Positions 8,066-16,696 of a DNA stretch of 64,000 bases are shown here, piece after piece. The stretch is from NCBI GenBank assembly GCA_038216465.1, contig JBBQQC010000006.1, positions 59,623 through 123,622 on the forward strand, read 5' to 3'. This DNA comes from JACCZX01 sp038216465. GTDB lineage: Bacteria; Pseudomonadota; Gammaproteobacteria; Burkholderiales; Burkholderiaceae_F. The notes below the pieces were generated by a model that worked only from the letters and a program-made list of their open reading frames with translations, was not told where the DNA came from and did not search any database. The translations under genes were made by a program, and so were the position numbers. Position 1 is the stretch's first letter; each line of letters begins with the position of its first letter.

Positions 8066-9394
8066 ATGACCCGATTGTTCGCCCGATGCGTTGCAGTGTT
8101 CGCCTTGATGTCAGTTACAGCAGCAGGAGCCGGCACCGTCACCGTGATCACGTCTTTTCCGAAGGAATTGACTTCGGCCTACAAGGCGGCGTTCGAGAAG
8201 GCAAATCCGGACATCAAGATCGAGATACTGAACAAGAGCACCGTCGCCGGCATTGCTTTCGTGCGCGAAACGGCGACCGGGCAGCGCCCGGATATTTTCT
8301 GGGCATCCGCGCCCGACGCATTCGAAGTGCTCAAGCGCGACAACCTGCTGACCGCCGCGCCGGACGTCGACAACAAGGCGATTCCGGCGAAGATCGGTAA
8401 CTATCCGATCAATGATCCGCAGGGTTTTTACAAGGGTCAGGCACTCGCCGGGTACGGCATCATGTACAACACGCGCTACTTGAAGGCGAACAAGCTGGTC
8501 GCGCCCAGGGATTGGGACGATCTGCTGAAGCGCGAGTGGTTCGGGCATGTCGCGATGACTTCACCCTCGCGCTCCGGCACGATGCATCTGACGGTCGAGA
8601 CGATCCTGCAGGGCGAAGGCTGGGACGCGGGCTGGAGCAAGGTACTCGAAATGGCGGGCAACAGCTCACAGATCACCGAGCGCAGCTTCGGCGTTCCCGA
8701 CGGCATCAACAACGGGCAGTTCGGCGCCGGGCCGGTGATCGATTTCTTCGGTCTGGCAGGCAAGTACTCGGGCTTTCCTGTCGAGTTCGTCTATCCGGCG
8801 ATGACGTCGATCGTGCCCGCAAACATCGCGCTTGTTGCAGGCGGCAAGAACATGGCGGAAGCGAAAAAGTTCATTCAGTTCACGCTGAGCCAGCCGGGCC
8901 AGGAGCTGCTGCTCGATCCGAAGATCTCGCGCCTGCCGGTGCTGGCGTACTCGAGCTTCGGCAACAAAATTCCCGCCGGCTACCCAGACCCGCAGGCGAT
9001 CGTCAAGCGCGCCAAAGTCAACTTCAACGCCGACTTGTCGGAAGACCGCTACTCGGTCGTGCACTCGCTGTTCGATCAGACGATCACGTTCCGCTTGAAA
9101 GAGCTGCAGGCGGCCACCAGGGCGATTCACGACGCCGAAGCAAAAGCAGCGGGCAAGAGCAATCCGCAAGCTGCCGAGCTGATCAAACAGGCGCGCGCAC
9201 TGGCGTTTGCTCCGGTCGTCTCGTCATCGCTGGCGGGACAAAAGGATTTTCTAAAGGTGTTCGCATCCAACAAGAAAGAGGTTTCGGTTTCCAAGCAGAT
9301 CACGGGCCTCGAGGAAAGCTGGAACCGCAAGTCGCGCGAGAACTACGCGAAGGCGGCTGAACTGGCGCAACAAGCGACCGCATTGATCAAGTAG
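8066..9394 (+). CDS. ABC transporter substrate-binding protein (family 1, iron/2-AEP type)
   Basis: A periplasmic solute-binding protein for the importer encoded immediately downstream. The signal peptide covers residues 1-22 (FALMSVTAAGAG). The fold of the Fe3+/polyamine/aminoethylphosphonate binding group is indicated by VTVITSFPKELTSAYKAAFEK, RPDIFWASAPDAFEVL, YGIMYNTRYLKAN, DWDDLL and the hinge VYPAMTSIVPANIALVAGG. At 442 residues it is about 100 longer than usual: residues ~330-442 are an Ala/Lys/Gln-rich, mostly helical tail. The ATG follows GAGGAGACCAGC. The ligand cannot be told from sequence; iron, spermidine-like amines and phosphonates are all possible. Confidence 0.85.
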   Translation: MTRLFARCVAVFALMSVTAAGAGTVTVITSFPKELTSAYKAAFEKANPDIKIEILNKSTVAGIAFVRETATGQRPDIFWASAPDAFEVLKRDNLLTAAPDVDNKAIPAKIGNYPINDPQGFYKGQALAGYGIMYNTRYLKANKLVAPRDWDDLLKREWFGHVAMTSPSRSGTMHLTVETILQGEGWDAGWSKVLEMAGNSSQITERSFGVPDGINNGQFGAGPVIDFFGLAGKYSGFPVEFVYPAMTSIVPANIALVAGGKNMAEAKKFIQFTLSQPGQELLLDPKISRLPVLAYSSFGNKIPAGYPDPQAIVKRAKVNFNADLSEDRYSVVHSLFDQTITFRLKELQAATRAIHDAEAKAAGKSNPQAAELIKQARALAFAPVVSSSLAGQKDFLKVFASNKKEVSVSKQITGLEESWNRKSRENYAKAAELAQQATALIK

Positions 9395-9407
9395 CCGACC
9401 GCCATCG

Positions 9408-11138
9408 ATGGCAGTTACGCCGGCCGACGCACCGCCACCGGCTGCCGGAGTTCGTATCCGAAATTTCTTCGGTGCCTCGTGGCGTTCCTACGCGGTTCTG
9501 GCTGTGATTGCGGCATTCCTGCTTCTATTGCTGATCGTTCCGGTTGGCGCGGTGTTCATCACCGCCTTTCGCGACGGCGACGGCAGCTTCACCCTCGGTC
9601 ACTTCGCGACATTTTTTTCCACCGGCCTGATGCGCGAGTCTTTCGGCAACTCGCTGTACGTGGCGGTCGTCAGCGTAATCCTCGCATCGCTGATTGCGGT
9701 GCCGCTGGCGTACATCACCGTGCGCTTTCAGTTCCGAGGTGCGCTTTTGATCCAGACCCTCGGCGTGCTGCCGCTGATCATGCCGCCGTTTGTCGGCGCG
9801 GTTGCGATGCAGCTGATTTTCGGACGCTCGGGTTCGGTCAATCTATGGCTCGACGAAACGCTCGGCTTCACGCTGCCGTTCATGCAGGACCTGACCGGTG
9901 TGATCTTCGTCGAGAGCCTGCATTACTTCCCGTTCATCCTGATGAACCTGATAGTCGCTTTGCGCGGGATCGACGGCGCGATGGAAGAGGCGGCACTGAA
10001 CCTCGGTGCCAAAGGATGGCGGCTGTTCTCGCGCATCGTGTTTCCGTTGGCGCTGCCCGGCTACCTGGCGGGCGCAGCGCTCGTCTTCATCAAGGTGTTC
10101 GACGATCTGGGTACGCCGCTGGTGCTCGGGCAGACCAACATGCTGGCGCCGCAGGCGTATCTGCGCATCACGCAGGTCGGGCTCGAAGATCCGCTCGGCT
10201 ACGTGATCAGCGTGATCATGATCGCGTTCTCGATCCTGGCGCTGTGGCTGTCGGTGCGCGTGATGAAGGGCAAGGACTATTCGACGCTGCAAAAGGGCGG
10301 CGCAGGAATTGTCCGGCGGCGGTTGTCAACCGGTGAAACTTGCCTCGCGTATGCGGTGATCGCGCTGGCGCTGCTGTTCGTGCTCAGCCCGCACATAGGT
10401 TTGCTGCTGCTGTCGTTTGCGAGCATTTGGAGCTTCTCGGTACTGCCGGATGCGTACACGTTGGCCAACTACGCAACGGTGTTCGCGGACAGCACCGGAA
10501 TGATCGGCAATACGTTGCTCTATTGCGGTCTGGCAGCGACGATCGACGTCGTCATCGGCTTCGCGATCGCCTATCTGATCCTGCGCACGCGCATTCCCGC
10601 ACGCCAATGGCTCGACTTCGCCGCCGGCGCTGCGATAGCGGTGCCGGGCATCGTGCTGGCGATCGGCTACCTGCGGACGTTCCCGGACGTCGAAGTCGGC
10701 GCTGTACCGCTCACGCAGACATGGCTGCTGATCATGCTCGCGTATTCGGTGCGACGCCTACCGTACGCGCTGCGCTCATGCATGGCAGCCCTGCAGCAGA
10801 TCAACGTTAGCCTGGAGGAAGCGGCGGAGATGCTCGGTGCGAGCAAATGGCGCAGCGTTCGACGCGTGCTGATTCCGCTGATGGCGGGCGGCATTCTTGC
10901 GGGGTTCGTATCGAGCTTCATCACCGCCGCAGTCGAGTTGTCGGCCACCATCCTATTGGTTGTCAAGGAATCGCAGGCGCCGATGAGCTACGGCATCTAT
11001 TTGTACCTGCAGTCGGTCGCCGGACGCGGTCCCGGCGCTGCGCTCGGCGTACTGTTGGTGCTGATCGTCGCGATCGGAACGTACCTTTCACATCGATTGG
11101 TCGAGCGCGCCAACCACACGCTGGGGCAGGCGCGATGA
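9408..11138 (+). CDS. ABC transporter permease, two fused permease domains
   Basis: An inner-membrane permease of 576 residues in which two BPD_transp_1 domains are joined, as in FbpB/ThiP-type iron and thiamine systems. The first domain covers ~60-290 with the EAA loop at EEAALNLGAKGWRLFSRIVFPLALPG; the second covers ~345-570 with EEAAEMLGASKWRSVRRVLIPLM. About 12 hydrophobic segments are visible (AVLAVIAAFLLLLLIVPVG is the first). Both EAA loops are intact, so each half should contact the ATPase. It starts 13 bases after the binding-protein gene and its stop overlaps the ATPase start (ATGA). Confidence 0.92.
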   Translation: MAVTPADAPPPAAGVRIRNFFGASWRSYAVLAVIAAFLLLLLIVPVGAVFITAFRDGDGSFTLGHFATFFSTGLMRESFGNSLYVAVVSVILASLIAVPLAYITVRFQFRGALLIQTLGVLPLIMPPFVGAVAMQLIFGRSGSVNLWLDETLGFTLPFMQDLTGVIFVESLHYFPFILMNLIVALRGIDGAMEEAALNLGAKGWRLFSRIVFPLALPGYLAGAALVFIKVFDDLGTPLVLGQTNMLAPQAYLRITQVGLEDPLGYVISVIMIAFSILALWLSVRVMKGKDYSTLQKGGAGIVRRRLSTGETCLAYAVIALALLFVLSPHIGLLLLSFASIWSFSVLPDAYTLANYATVFADSTGMIGNTLLYCGLAATIDVVIGFAIAYLILRTRIPARQWLDFAAGAAIAVPGIVLAIGYLRTFPDVEVGAVPLTQTWLLIMLAYSVRRLPYALRSCMAALQQINVSLEEAAEMLGASKWRSVRRVLIPLMAGGILAGFVSSFITAAVELSATILLVVKESQAPMSYGIYLYLQSVAGRGPGAALGVLLVLIVAIGTYLSHRLVERANHTLGQAR

Positions 11139-12196
11139 AGGCCGCAATGAAAGCTGTTAGCGTCGAATGCATCGGCGTCGGCCTCGCCTACGGCACCCAC
11201 CAGGTGCTTCACGACATCACACTTGCGATCGAACCGGGTGAATTCTTCGCACTGCTCGGACCGTCGGGCTCGGGCAAGTCGACGTTGCTCAGGCTGATCG
11301 CCGGCTTTAATCAAGCCAACCGCGGCCGTCTGCTGGTCGACGGGCGCGACATCAGCCGCGTGCCACCGCATGCACGCAACATAGGAATGGTGTTTCAGAG
11401 CTATGCGCTGTGGCCGCACATGAGCGTCTACGACAACGTCGCCTTCGGCCTGGTCGAGCGCCGAATCGCACGCAGTGAAATCAAGCGGCGCGTCGGCGAG
11501 GCGCTTGCACTCGTCGACCTAACCGACTACGCGCAGCGTCGACCCAACCAATTGTCCGGCGGCCAGCAGCAACGCGTGGCACTGGCCCGCACGCTCGTCA
11601 TCGAACCGCAGGTACTGCTGCTCGATGAACCGCTGTCGAACCTTGACAAGAGTTTGCGCGAGCAAATGCGGCTCGAATTGAAACGATTGCAGCGCGCGCT
11701 TGGCATCACGACGATCTTCGTCACACACGATCAGGAAGAAGCGATGACCACCGCCGACCGCATGGCCGTGCTCGATGCTGGTGTTCTGCAGCAGGTCGGC
11801 CCGCCCCGCGCACTCTTCGACACGCCATCGAATAGATTCGTGGCCGAGTTCGTCGGCAGCACGAATTTGATCGCCGGTCACTACGACGCGACTCGCGGGG
11901 TCTTCGTCACTGAAGGATTGGGCGATATTCCCGTCCGATCAAGCGCCGAAGGCAACGTACTTTCGATCCGGCCCCACGCGCTGACTATCGCGGCCGGACG
12001 CGGCGCAACGGGAATTTGGTTCGACGCCGAAGTTCAGGAGAGCGAGTTCCTCGGCGAGTTCACACGCTATCAAATGCGCGTCGGCCGCGTGCTGCTGACG
12101 GCCGATGCACCGCACTTGTCGGCCACTCCGATCTACCCGCGCGGGGCTCGGGTGCAAGTCGCGATCGATCCCGCGGAAGTGCGATTGCTCGGGTAA
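11135..12196 (+). CDS. ABC transporter ATP-binding protein (FbpC/PotA type)
   Basis: The ATPase of the importer, 353 residues. Walker A is GPSGSGKST (42-50), followed by the Q-loop (VFQSYALWPHM), the signature LSGGQQQR, Walker B VLLLDEPLSNLD and the H-loop in VTHDQEEA. The C-terminal ~110 residues form a TOBE-like regulatory domain (SIRPHALTI, VQESEFLGEFTRYQMRV, VAIDPAEVRLL), typical of iron, polyamine and phosphonate importers. The first ATG of the pair at 11135/11147 overlaps the permease stop; the open frame running back to 10847 is a shadow of the permease gene. Confidence 0.93.
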   Translation: MKAAMKAVSVECIGVGLAYGTHQVLHDITLAIEPGEFFALLGPSGSGKSTLLRLIAGFNQANRGRLLVDGRDISRVPPHARNIGMVFQSYALWPHMSVYDNVAFGLVERRIARSEIKRRVGEALALVDLTDYAQRRPNQLSGGQQQRVALARTLVIEPQVLLLDEPLSNLDKSLREQMRLELKRLQRALGITTIFVTHDQEEAMTTADRMAVLDAGVLQQVGPPRALFDTPSNRFVAEFVGSTNLIAGHYDATRGVFVTEGLGDIPVRSSAEGNVLSIRPHALTIAAGRGATGIWFDAEVQESEFLGEFTRYQMRVGRVLLTADAPHLSATPIYPRGARVQVAIDPAEVRLLG

Positions 12197-12273
12197 CCGC
12201 TGTGCCCGGGGGCGTAACGCTACAGTAACGGTTGCGAATTAATTTCAGCGCATCACATAACCGGAGGTTGGTG

Positions 12274-12951
12274 ATGAGCATCCGTTATCGACTCGGCGTC
12301 AGCGCGACGATTCTGCTGTTCCCGCTGCTGGCCCCCACGACGCAGGTGGCCGACGCGCAGACCCCAGCGCAGATGGAGTACGAGCGCCAGCAACGCGAAT
12401 ACCGGCGGCAGCTCGAGCAGCAGCAACAGGAGCAGCAGCGGCTGCAGCAACAGATGAATGAGAACGCGCGCCGACAGCAGGAGGAGTCAAGGCGGCTCAA
12501 TGCGCCCGCGAGCCAAAGCCCGGCGCCCTCCTATCAGGGCGCTTCTCCGCAGATGGCTGCACGGCGACCGGCAACGCAGGTGGACGTCGCGGCTGCCATC
12601 GCAGGTGCGGACTGGCAAGCGGCGGGTAGCTCGACGAAAGGCGAAGTTGACTTCTACTTCGCCGGCTCCACGATCCGCAGGTCTGGAAACTTCTCGAAGA
12701 TGTGGGAGATGATCGACCACAAAACTGCTCAGGCAGTCGAGGGTAAGCCGTACTTGTCCATGAGGAGCCTGCACGAATACGACTGCAAGCGGTTGCGGCG
12801 GCGGATGCTAGCCGCCTCTGCGTATTCGGGGAATATCGGCAAGGGCGCTATCGTGGGCTCTGAGTTCTTCCCATCCCCCAACGCCTGGGAAGCTGTCGGC
12901 ACCGGTAACTATGCAGAGCACTTCCTCAAGGTGGCGTGCGGGAAGAAGTAG
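12274..12951 (+). CDS. Exported Q-rich coiled-coil protein with adhesin-E-like domain
   Basis: A 225-residue exported protein. A signal peptide (ends near ADAQ, residue ~28) is followed by a highly charged Gln/Arg/Glu coiled coil (~30-80, repeated QQQ and RQQ), a Pro/Ala linker, and a C-terminal domain (~105-225). That domain resembles surface-adhesin protein E (PF16747): strand VDFYFAGSTIRRSG, FSKMWEMIDH, a central EYDCKRLRRRML and a final VACGKK, with two cysteines placed to form the family disulfide. The ATG at 12274 follows GGAGG by 6 bases. It lies 77 bases after the ABC operon and may have its own promoter. The adhesin assignment is from pattern memory only; in other bacteria the domain is often just 'secreted protein'. 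Confidence 0.55.
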   Translation: MSIRYRLGVSATILLFPLLAPTTQVADAQTPAQMEYERQQREYRRQLEQQQQEQQRLQQQMNENARRQQEESRRLNAPASQSPAPSYQGASPQMAARRPATQVDVAAAIAGADWQAAGSSTKGEVDFYFAGSTIRRSGNFSKMWEMIDHKTAQAVEGKPYLSMRSLHEYDCKRLRRRMLAASAYSGNIGKGAIVGSEFFPSPNAWEAVGTGNYAEHFLKVACGKK

Positions 12952-12975
12952 CTGGCCATTTTGCAGCGGCCCCGT

Positions 12976-12989
12976 GGCCGAGCTCGGCC
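12976..12989. terminator. Possible transcription terminator hairpin
   Basis: A perfect 14-base palindrome, GGCCGAGCTCGGCC, lies 24 bases after the stop of the adhesin-E-like gene and is followed on the plus strand by CTTTCTTT. The stem is GC-rich but the hairpin would need a small loop from its centre, and the T-run is interrupted, so termination is plausible rather than certain. Confidence 0.35.
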
Positions 12990-13017
12990 CTTTCTTTGAG
13001 GTCTATGGCAATGACAT

Positions 13018-13154
13018 GACGGCCTGACCCTCGATTTCGAGCCGACCGATGCGGCTTTTCCGGCTCATGAATATTGTTTCGCGTCGAGCAGGACGAGTTC
13101 GATTCCATACTTGGACGCATCAAAGCGACCGGGATCGAATACCGCACTACGTGA
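13018..13154 (+). pseudogene. Remnant of a VOC (glyoxalase/bleomycin resistance) family gene
   Basis: Two adjoining frames read like the middle of a VOC-superfamily protein. Frame one (13018-13080) gives DGLTLDFEPTDAAFPAHEYCF; after a shift of +2 (a lost base near the T-run at 13077-13079) frame two (13077-13154) gives FRVEQDEFDSILGRIKATG, then IEYR, TT and a stop. In intact VOC proteins the pattern LTLDF...PxxHYxFxVxxxEFDxIxxRIxxxGIxY is continuous and is followed by about 40 residues with metal ligands, absent here. Upstream in the same frame there is a stop at 13013. So both ends and the frame are broken. The assignment is from motif memory and should be confirmed by a frameshift-aware search. 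Confidence 0.5.
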
Positions 13155-13178
13155 CCGGTGCGATCGCGCGTTTGCCGA

Positions 13179-13937
13179 TCAGCCTCTGCCGACAAACGGC
13201 ATCTTGGTGGCCATCACGGTCATCGACAGAATGTTTACGTCGAGCGGAAGCTGCGCCATGTGAAGCACTGCGTCGGCGACATGCTGAACATCCATCACCG
13301 GCTCGACGGCGATCGTGCCGTTCGCCTGCGGCACACCCTGCGTCATCCTGCGCGCGAGGTCGGTCAATGCGTTGCCTATATCGATCTGGCCGACGGCGAT
13401 GTCGTACTTGCGGCCGTCGAGCGACGCCGACTTGGTCAGGCCGCTGACCGCATGCTTGGTCGACGTGTAAGGCGCGGAATTAGGTCGCGGCGCATGAGCC
13501 GAGATCGAGCCGTTGTTGATGATGCGTCCGCCGCGCGGGTCTTGCGCCTTCATTATTCGAAACGCCCCTTGAGTGCACAGGAACGAGCCTGTCAGATTCG
13601 CGTCGACTACTGCTTTCCACTGCGCGTAAGTCAGGTCTTCCAGAGGAACCGGCGGCGCTCCGGTGCCCGCGTTGTTGAAAAGAACATCGAGGCGCCCAAA
13701 CCGCTGACGCAGCTGGGCAAAAAGGGCATCGACCGATTGCGGGTCGCCGACGTCGGTTGCTACCACGAGCGACGCAGTGTCCCCACCGGTCGCCATCTTT
13801 GCAGTCGCTTCGAGCGCATCCAGGCGACGGCCGGCGAGCACCGTGTTGAACCCATGATTGAGCAATGTCACCGCGACCGCGCGGCCAATGCCGCTTCCTG
13901 CGCCGGTTACGAGCGCAACCTTTTTCGATTCAGCCAT
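13179..13937 (-). CDS. SDR family oxidoreductase
   Basis: A classical short-chain dehydrogenase/reductase of 252 residues: cofactor motif TGAGSGIG (residues 11-18), the GRR segment after beta-2 that favours NADP(H), NNAG, and the catalytic Ser in NNGSIS with YTSTK (Tyr and Lys). Substrate unknown. It starts 6 bases after the phaB stop and so is probably cotranscribed with it, but the sequence is distant from PhaB, and nothing shows that it acts on hydroxyacyl-CoA. The ATG at 13937 has no clear ribosome site, which suggests translational coupling to phaB. Confidence 0.85.
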   Translation of the reverse strand: MAESKKVALVTGAGSGIGRAVAVTLLNHGFNTVLAGRRLDALEATAKMATGGDTASLVVATDVGDPQSVDALFAQLRQRFGRLDVLFNNAGTGAPPVPLEDLTYAQWKAVVDANLTGSFLCTQGAFRIMKAQDPRGGRIINNGSISAHAPRPNSAPYTSTKHAVSGLTKSASLDGRKYDIAVGQIDIGNALTDLARRMTQGVPQANGTIAVEPVMDVQHVADAVLHMAQLPLDVNILSMTVMATKMPFVGRG

Positions 13938-13943
13938 TGATTT

Positions 13944-14678
13944 CTAACCCATGTGCAGGCCACCGTTGCACGAAAACTCGGCACCGGTGGTAAAGCCCGC
14001 ATCGTCACTGGACAGCCAAACGCAGATCGAACCGATCTCTTCGGCCTTGCCAAGCCGCTTGACCGGAATCGTCTGGATAATTTTCTCGCGCACGTCTTCA
14101 CGCACCGCCATCACCATGTCGGTGGCGATATAGCCGGGCGACACGGTGTTGACCGTCACCCCCTTGCTGGCGACTTCCTGCGCGAGCGCCATCGAGAAAC
14201 CGTGCATGCCGGCTTTCGCGGCCGAGTAGTTGGTTTGGCCGAATTGGCCCTTCTCACCGTTGACCGACGCGATGTTGATGACGCGGCCCCAACCCTTGTC
14301 GAGCATGCCGTCGATCACCTGCTTGGTGACATTGAAAAGGCTGTTCAGATTGGTATCGATCACCGCGCGCCAGTCTTCGAGCGACATCTTGCGGAATACG
14401 CCGTCGCGCGTGATGCCTGCGTTGTTGACTAGAATTTCAACCGCCCCGTGCTCGGACTCTACCTTCTCGAATGCCTGCTTGGTCGAGTCCCATTCGGACA
14501 CGTTGCCCACCGATGCGGTGAAGCTGTAGCCGTCGGCCTTCTGCTGCGCAAGCCACTTTCCGTGATCGCGCGTCGGGCCACAGCCGGCGATGACCTTGTA
14601 GCCGGCATCATGGAACTTGCGACAGATCGCGGTTCCGATGCCGCCCATGCCGCCGGTGATGTATGCCAGCTTTGCCAT
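13944..14678 (-). CDS. phaB: Acetoacetyl-CoA reductase PhaB
   Basis: Reduces acetoacetyl-CoA to (R)-3-hydroxybutyryl-CoA with NADPH, the second step of PHB synthesis. The 244-residue SDR has TGGMGGIG (9-16), the PhaB-typical CGPTRDHGKWL after beta-2, NNAGITRDGVFRKM, IASVNGEKGQFGQTNYSAAKAG (catalytic Ser, Tyr, Lys) and SPGYIATDMV. The start at 14678 follows GGAGACGGAA. It diverges from a glycosyltransferase gene by 87 bases and is thereby separated from phaC-phaA, so it must have its own promoter. Confidence 0.95.
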   Translation of the reverse strand: MAKLAYITGGMGGIGTAICRKFHDAGYKVIAGCGPTRDHGKWLAQQKADGYSFTASVGNVSEWDSTKQAFEKVESEHGAVEILVNNAGITRDGVFRKMSLEDWRAVIDTNLNSLFNVTKQVIDGMLDKGWGRVINIASVNGEKGQFGQTNYSAAKAGMHGFSMALAQEVASKGVTVNTVSPGYIATDMVMAVREDVREKIIQTIPVKRLGKAEEIGSICVWLSSDDAGFTTGAEFSCNGGLHMG

Positions 14679-14765
14679 TTCCGTCTCCTTTATTTCCTCT
14701 AATTAGACACCATTCGCAGGGCATCAACGCGGCCTCCCCGCAGGCAACCGCCCTATGATCGCCCG

Positions 14766-15505
14766 ATGACCGCCTCGTTCGTTATACCTGCGCACAACGA
14801 AGAGCCGCTGCTGGCCGCAACGATCGGAGCGATACACGATGCCGCGAAGGCGTGCGCAATTGACTACGAAATTGTAGTGGTCGACGATGCCTCGACCGAC
14901 GACACCGCGCGCGTCGCCGCCGAGGCAGGGGCGCGCATTGTGTCGGTGCAGCATCGAAAGATTTCGGCCACGCGCAATTCCGGCGCCCAAGCAGCGGTCG
15001 GAGAGTTCCTTGTTTTCGTCGATGCCGACACACTGATTAACGGACATGTGTTGCGCTGTTCGCTGGAAGCGGTGGCCGGCGGCGCGATTGGCGGCGGCGC
15101 CACCGTGCGCTTCGAGGGACACGTGCCGCGTTACGCCCGCGCTTTGCTGCCGACGCTTACCGTGATGATGCGCGCGTGCCGGCTCGCCGCAGGGTGTTTC
15201 GTGTTTTGCACGCGTTCCGCGTTCGAATCGGCCGGCGGCTTCGACGAGCGGCTGTTCGGCGCCGAGGAGATTGCCCTCAGCGTTGCGCTGAAAAAGATCG
15301 GCCGCTTCGTGATCCTGCGCGAAACCGTGTTGACCTCCGGACGCAAGCTTCGGACTTATTCCGGTGCCGAAGTGCTGGGCATCATCGCGCGCGGCGCGTT
15401 CAGCGGCAAGAAAATGCTCGAGCGGCGCGACCTGATGGGGCTGTGGTACGCCCCGCGCCGTCAAGACCCTGCGCTGCCAAGCCTGACCGCTCCGCGTAGT
15501 TCCCG

Positions 15506-15509
<4 letters not shown>
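14766..15509 (+). CDS. Glycosyltransferase family 2 protein
   Basis: A 247-residue GT-A fold transferase: FVIPAHNEEPLL at the N-terminus, VVVDDASTDDTA (nucleotide-sugar Asp residues) and the metal-binding DADT at ~85-88, with a later GAEEIALSVALK acidic motif. No strong transmembrane segment is present, so it is cytoplasmic or peripheral. The acceptor is unknown. It lies on the plus strand between phaB and phaA, both on the minus strand, and its stop overlaps the phaA stop by 4 bases (15506-15509). It has no obvious partner gene for a glycan pathway in the window. Confidence 0.85.
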
Positions 15510-16684
<1,175 letters not shown>

Positions 16685-16696
16685 CAACAATTCTCC

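Noticed and set aside
12400..12445. CAG-rich repeats as a possible unstable microsatellite
   Set aside because: The repeats are interrupted and explained by the Gln-rich coiled coil.
12926..13195. A small minus-strand frame of 89 codons in the 12952-13178 gap
   Set aside because: Low-complexity Arg/Ser composition and no ribosome site; the VOC remnant on the plus strand explains this stretch better.
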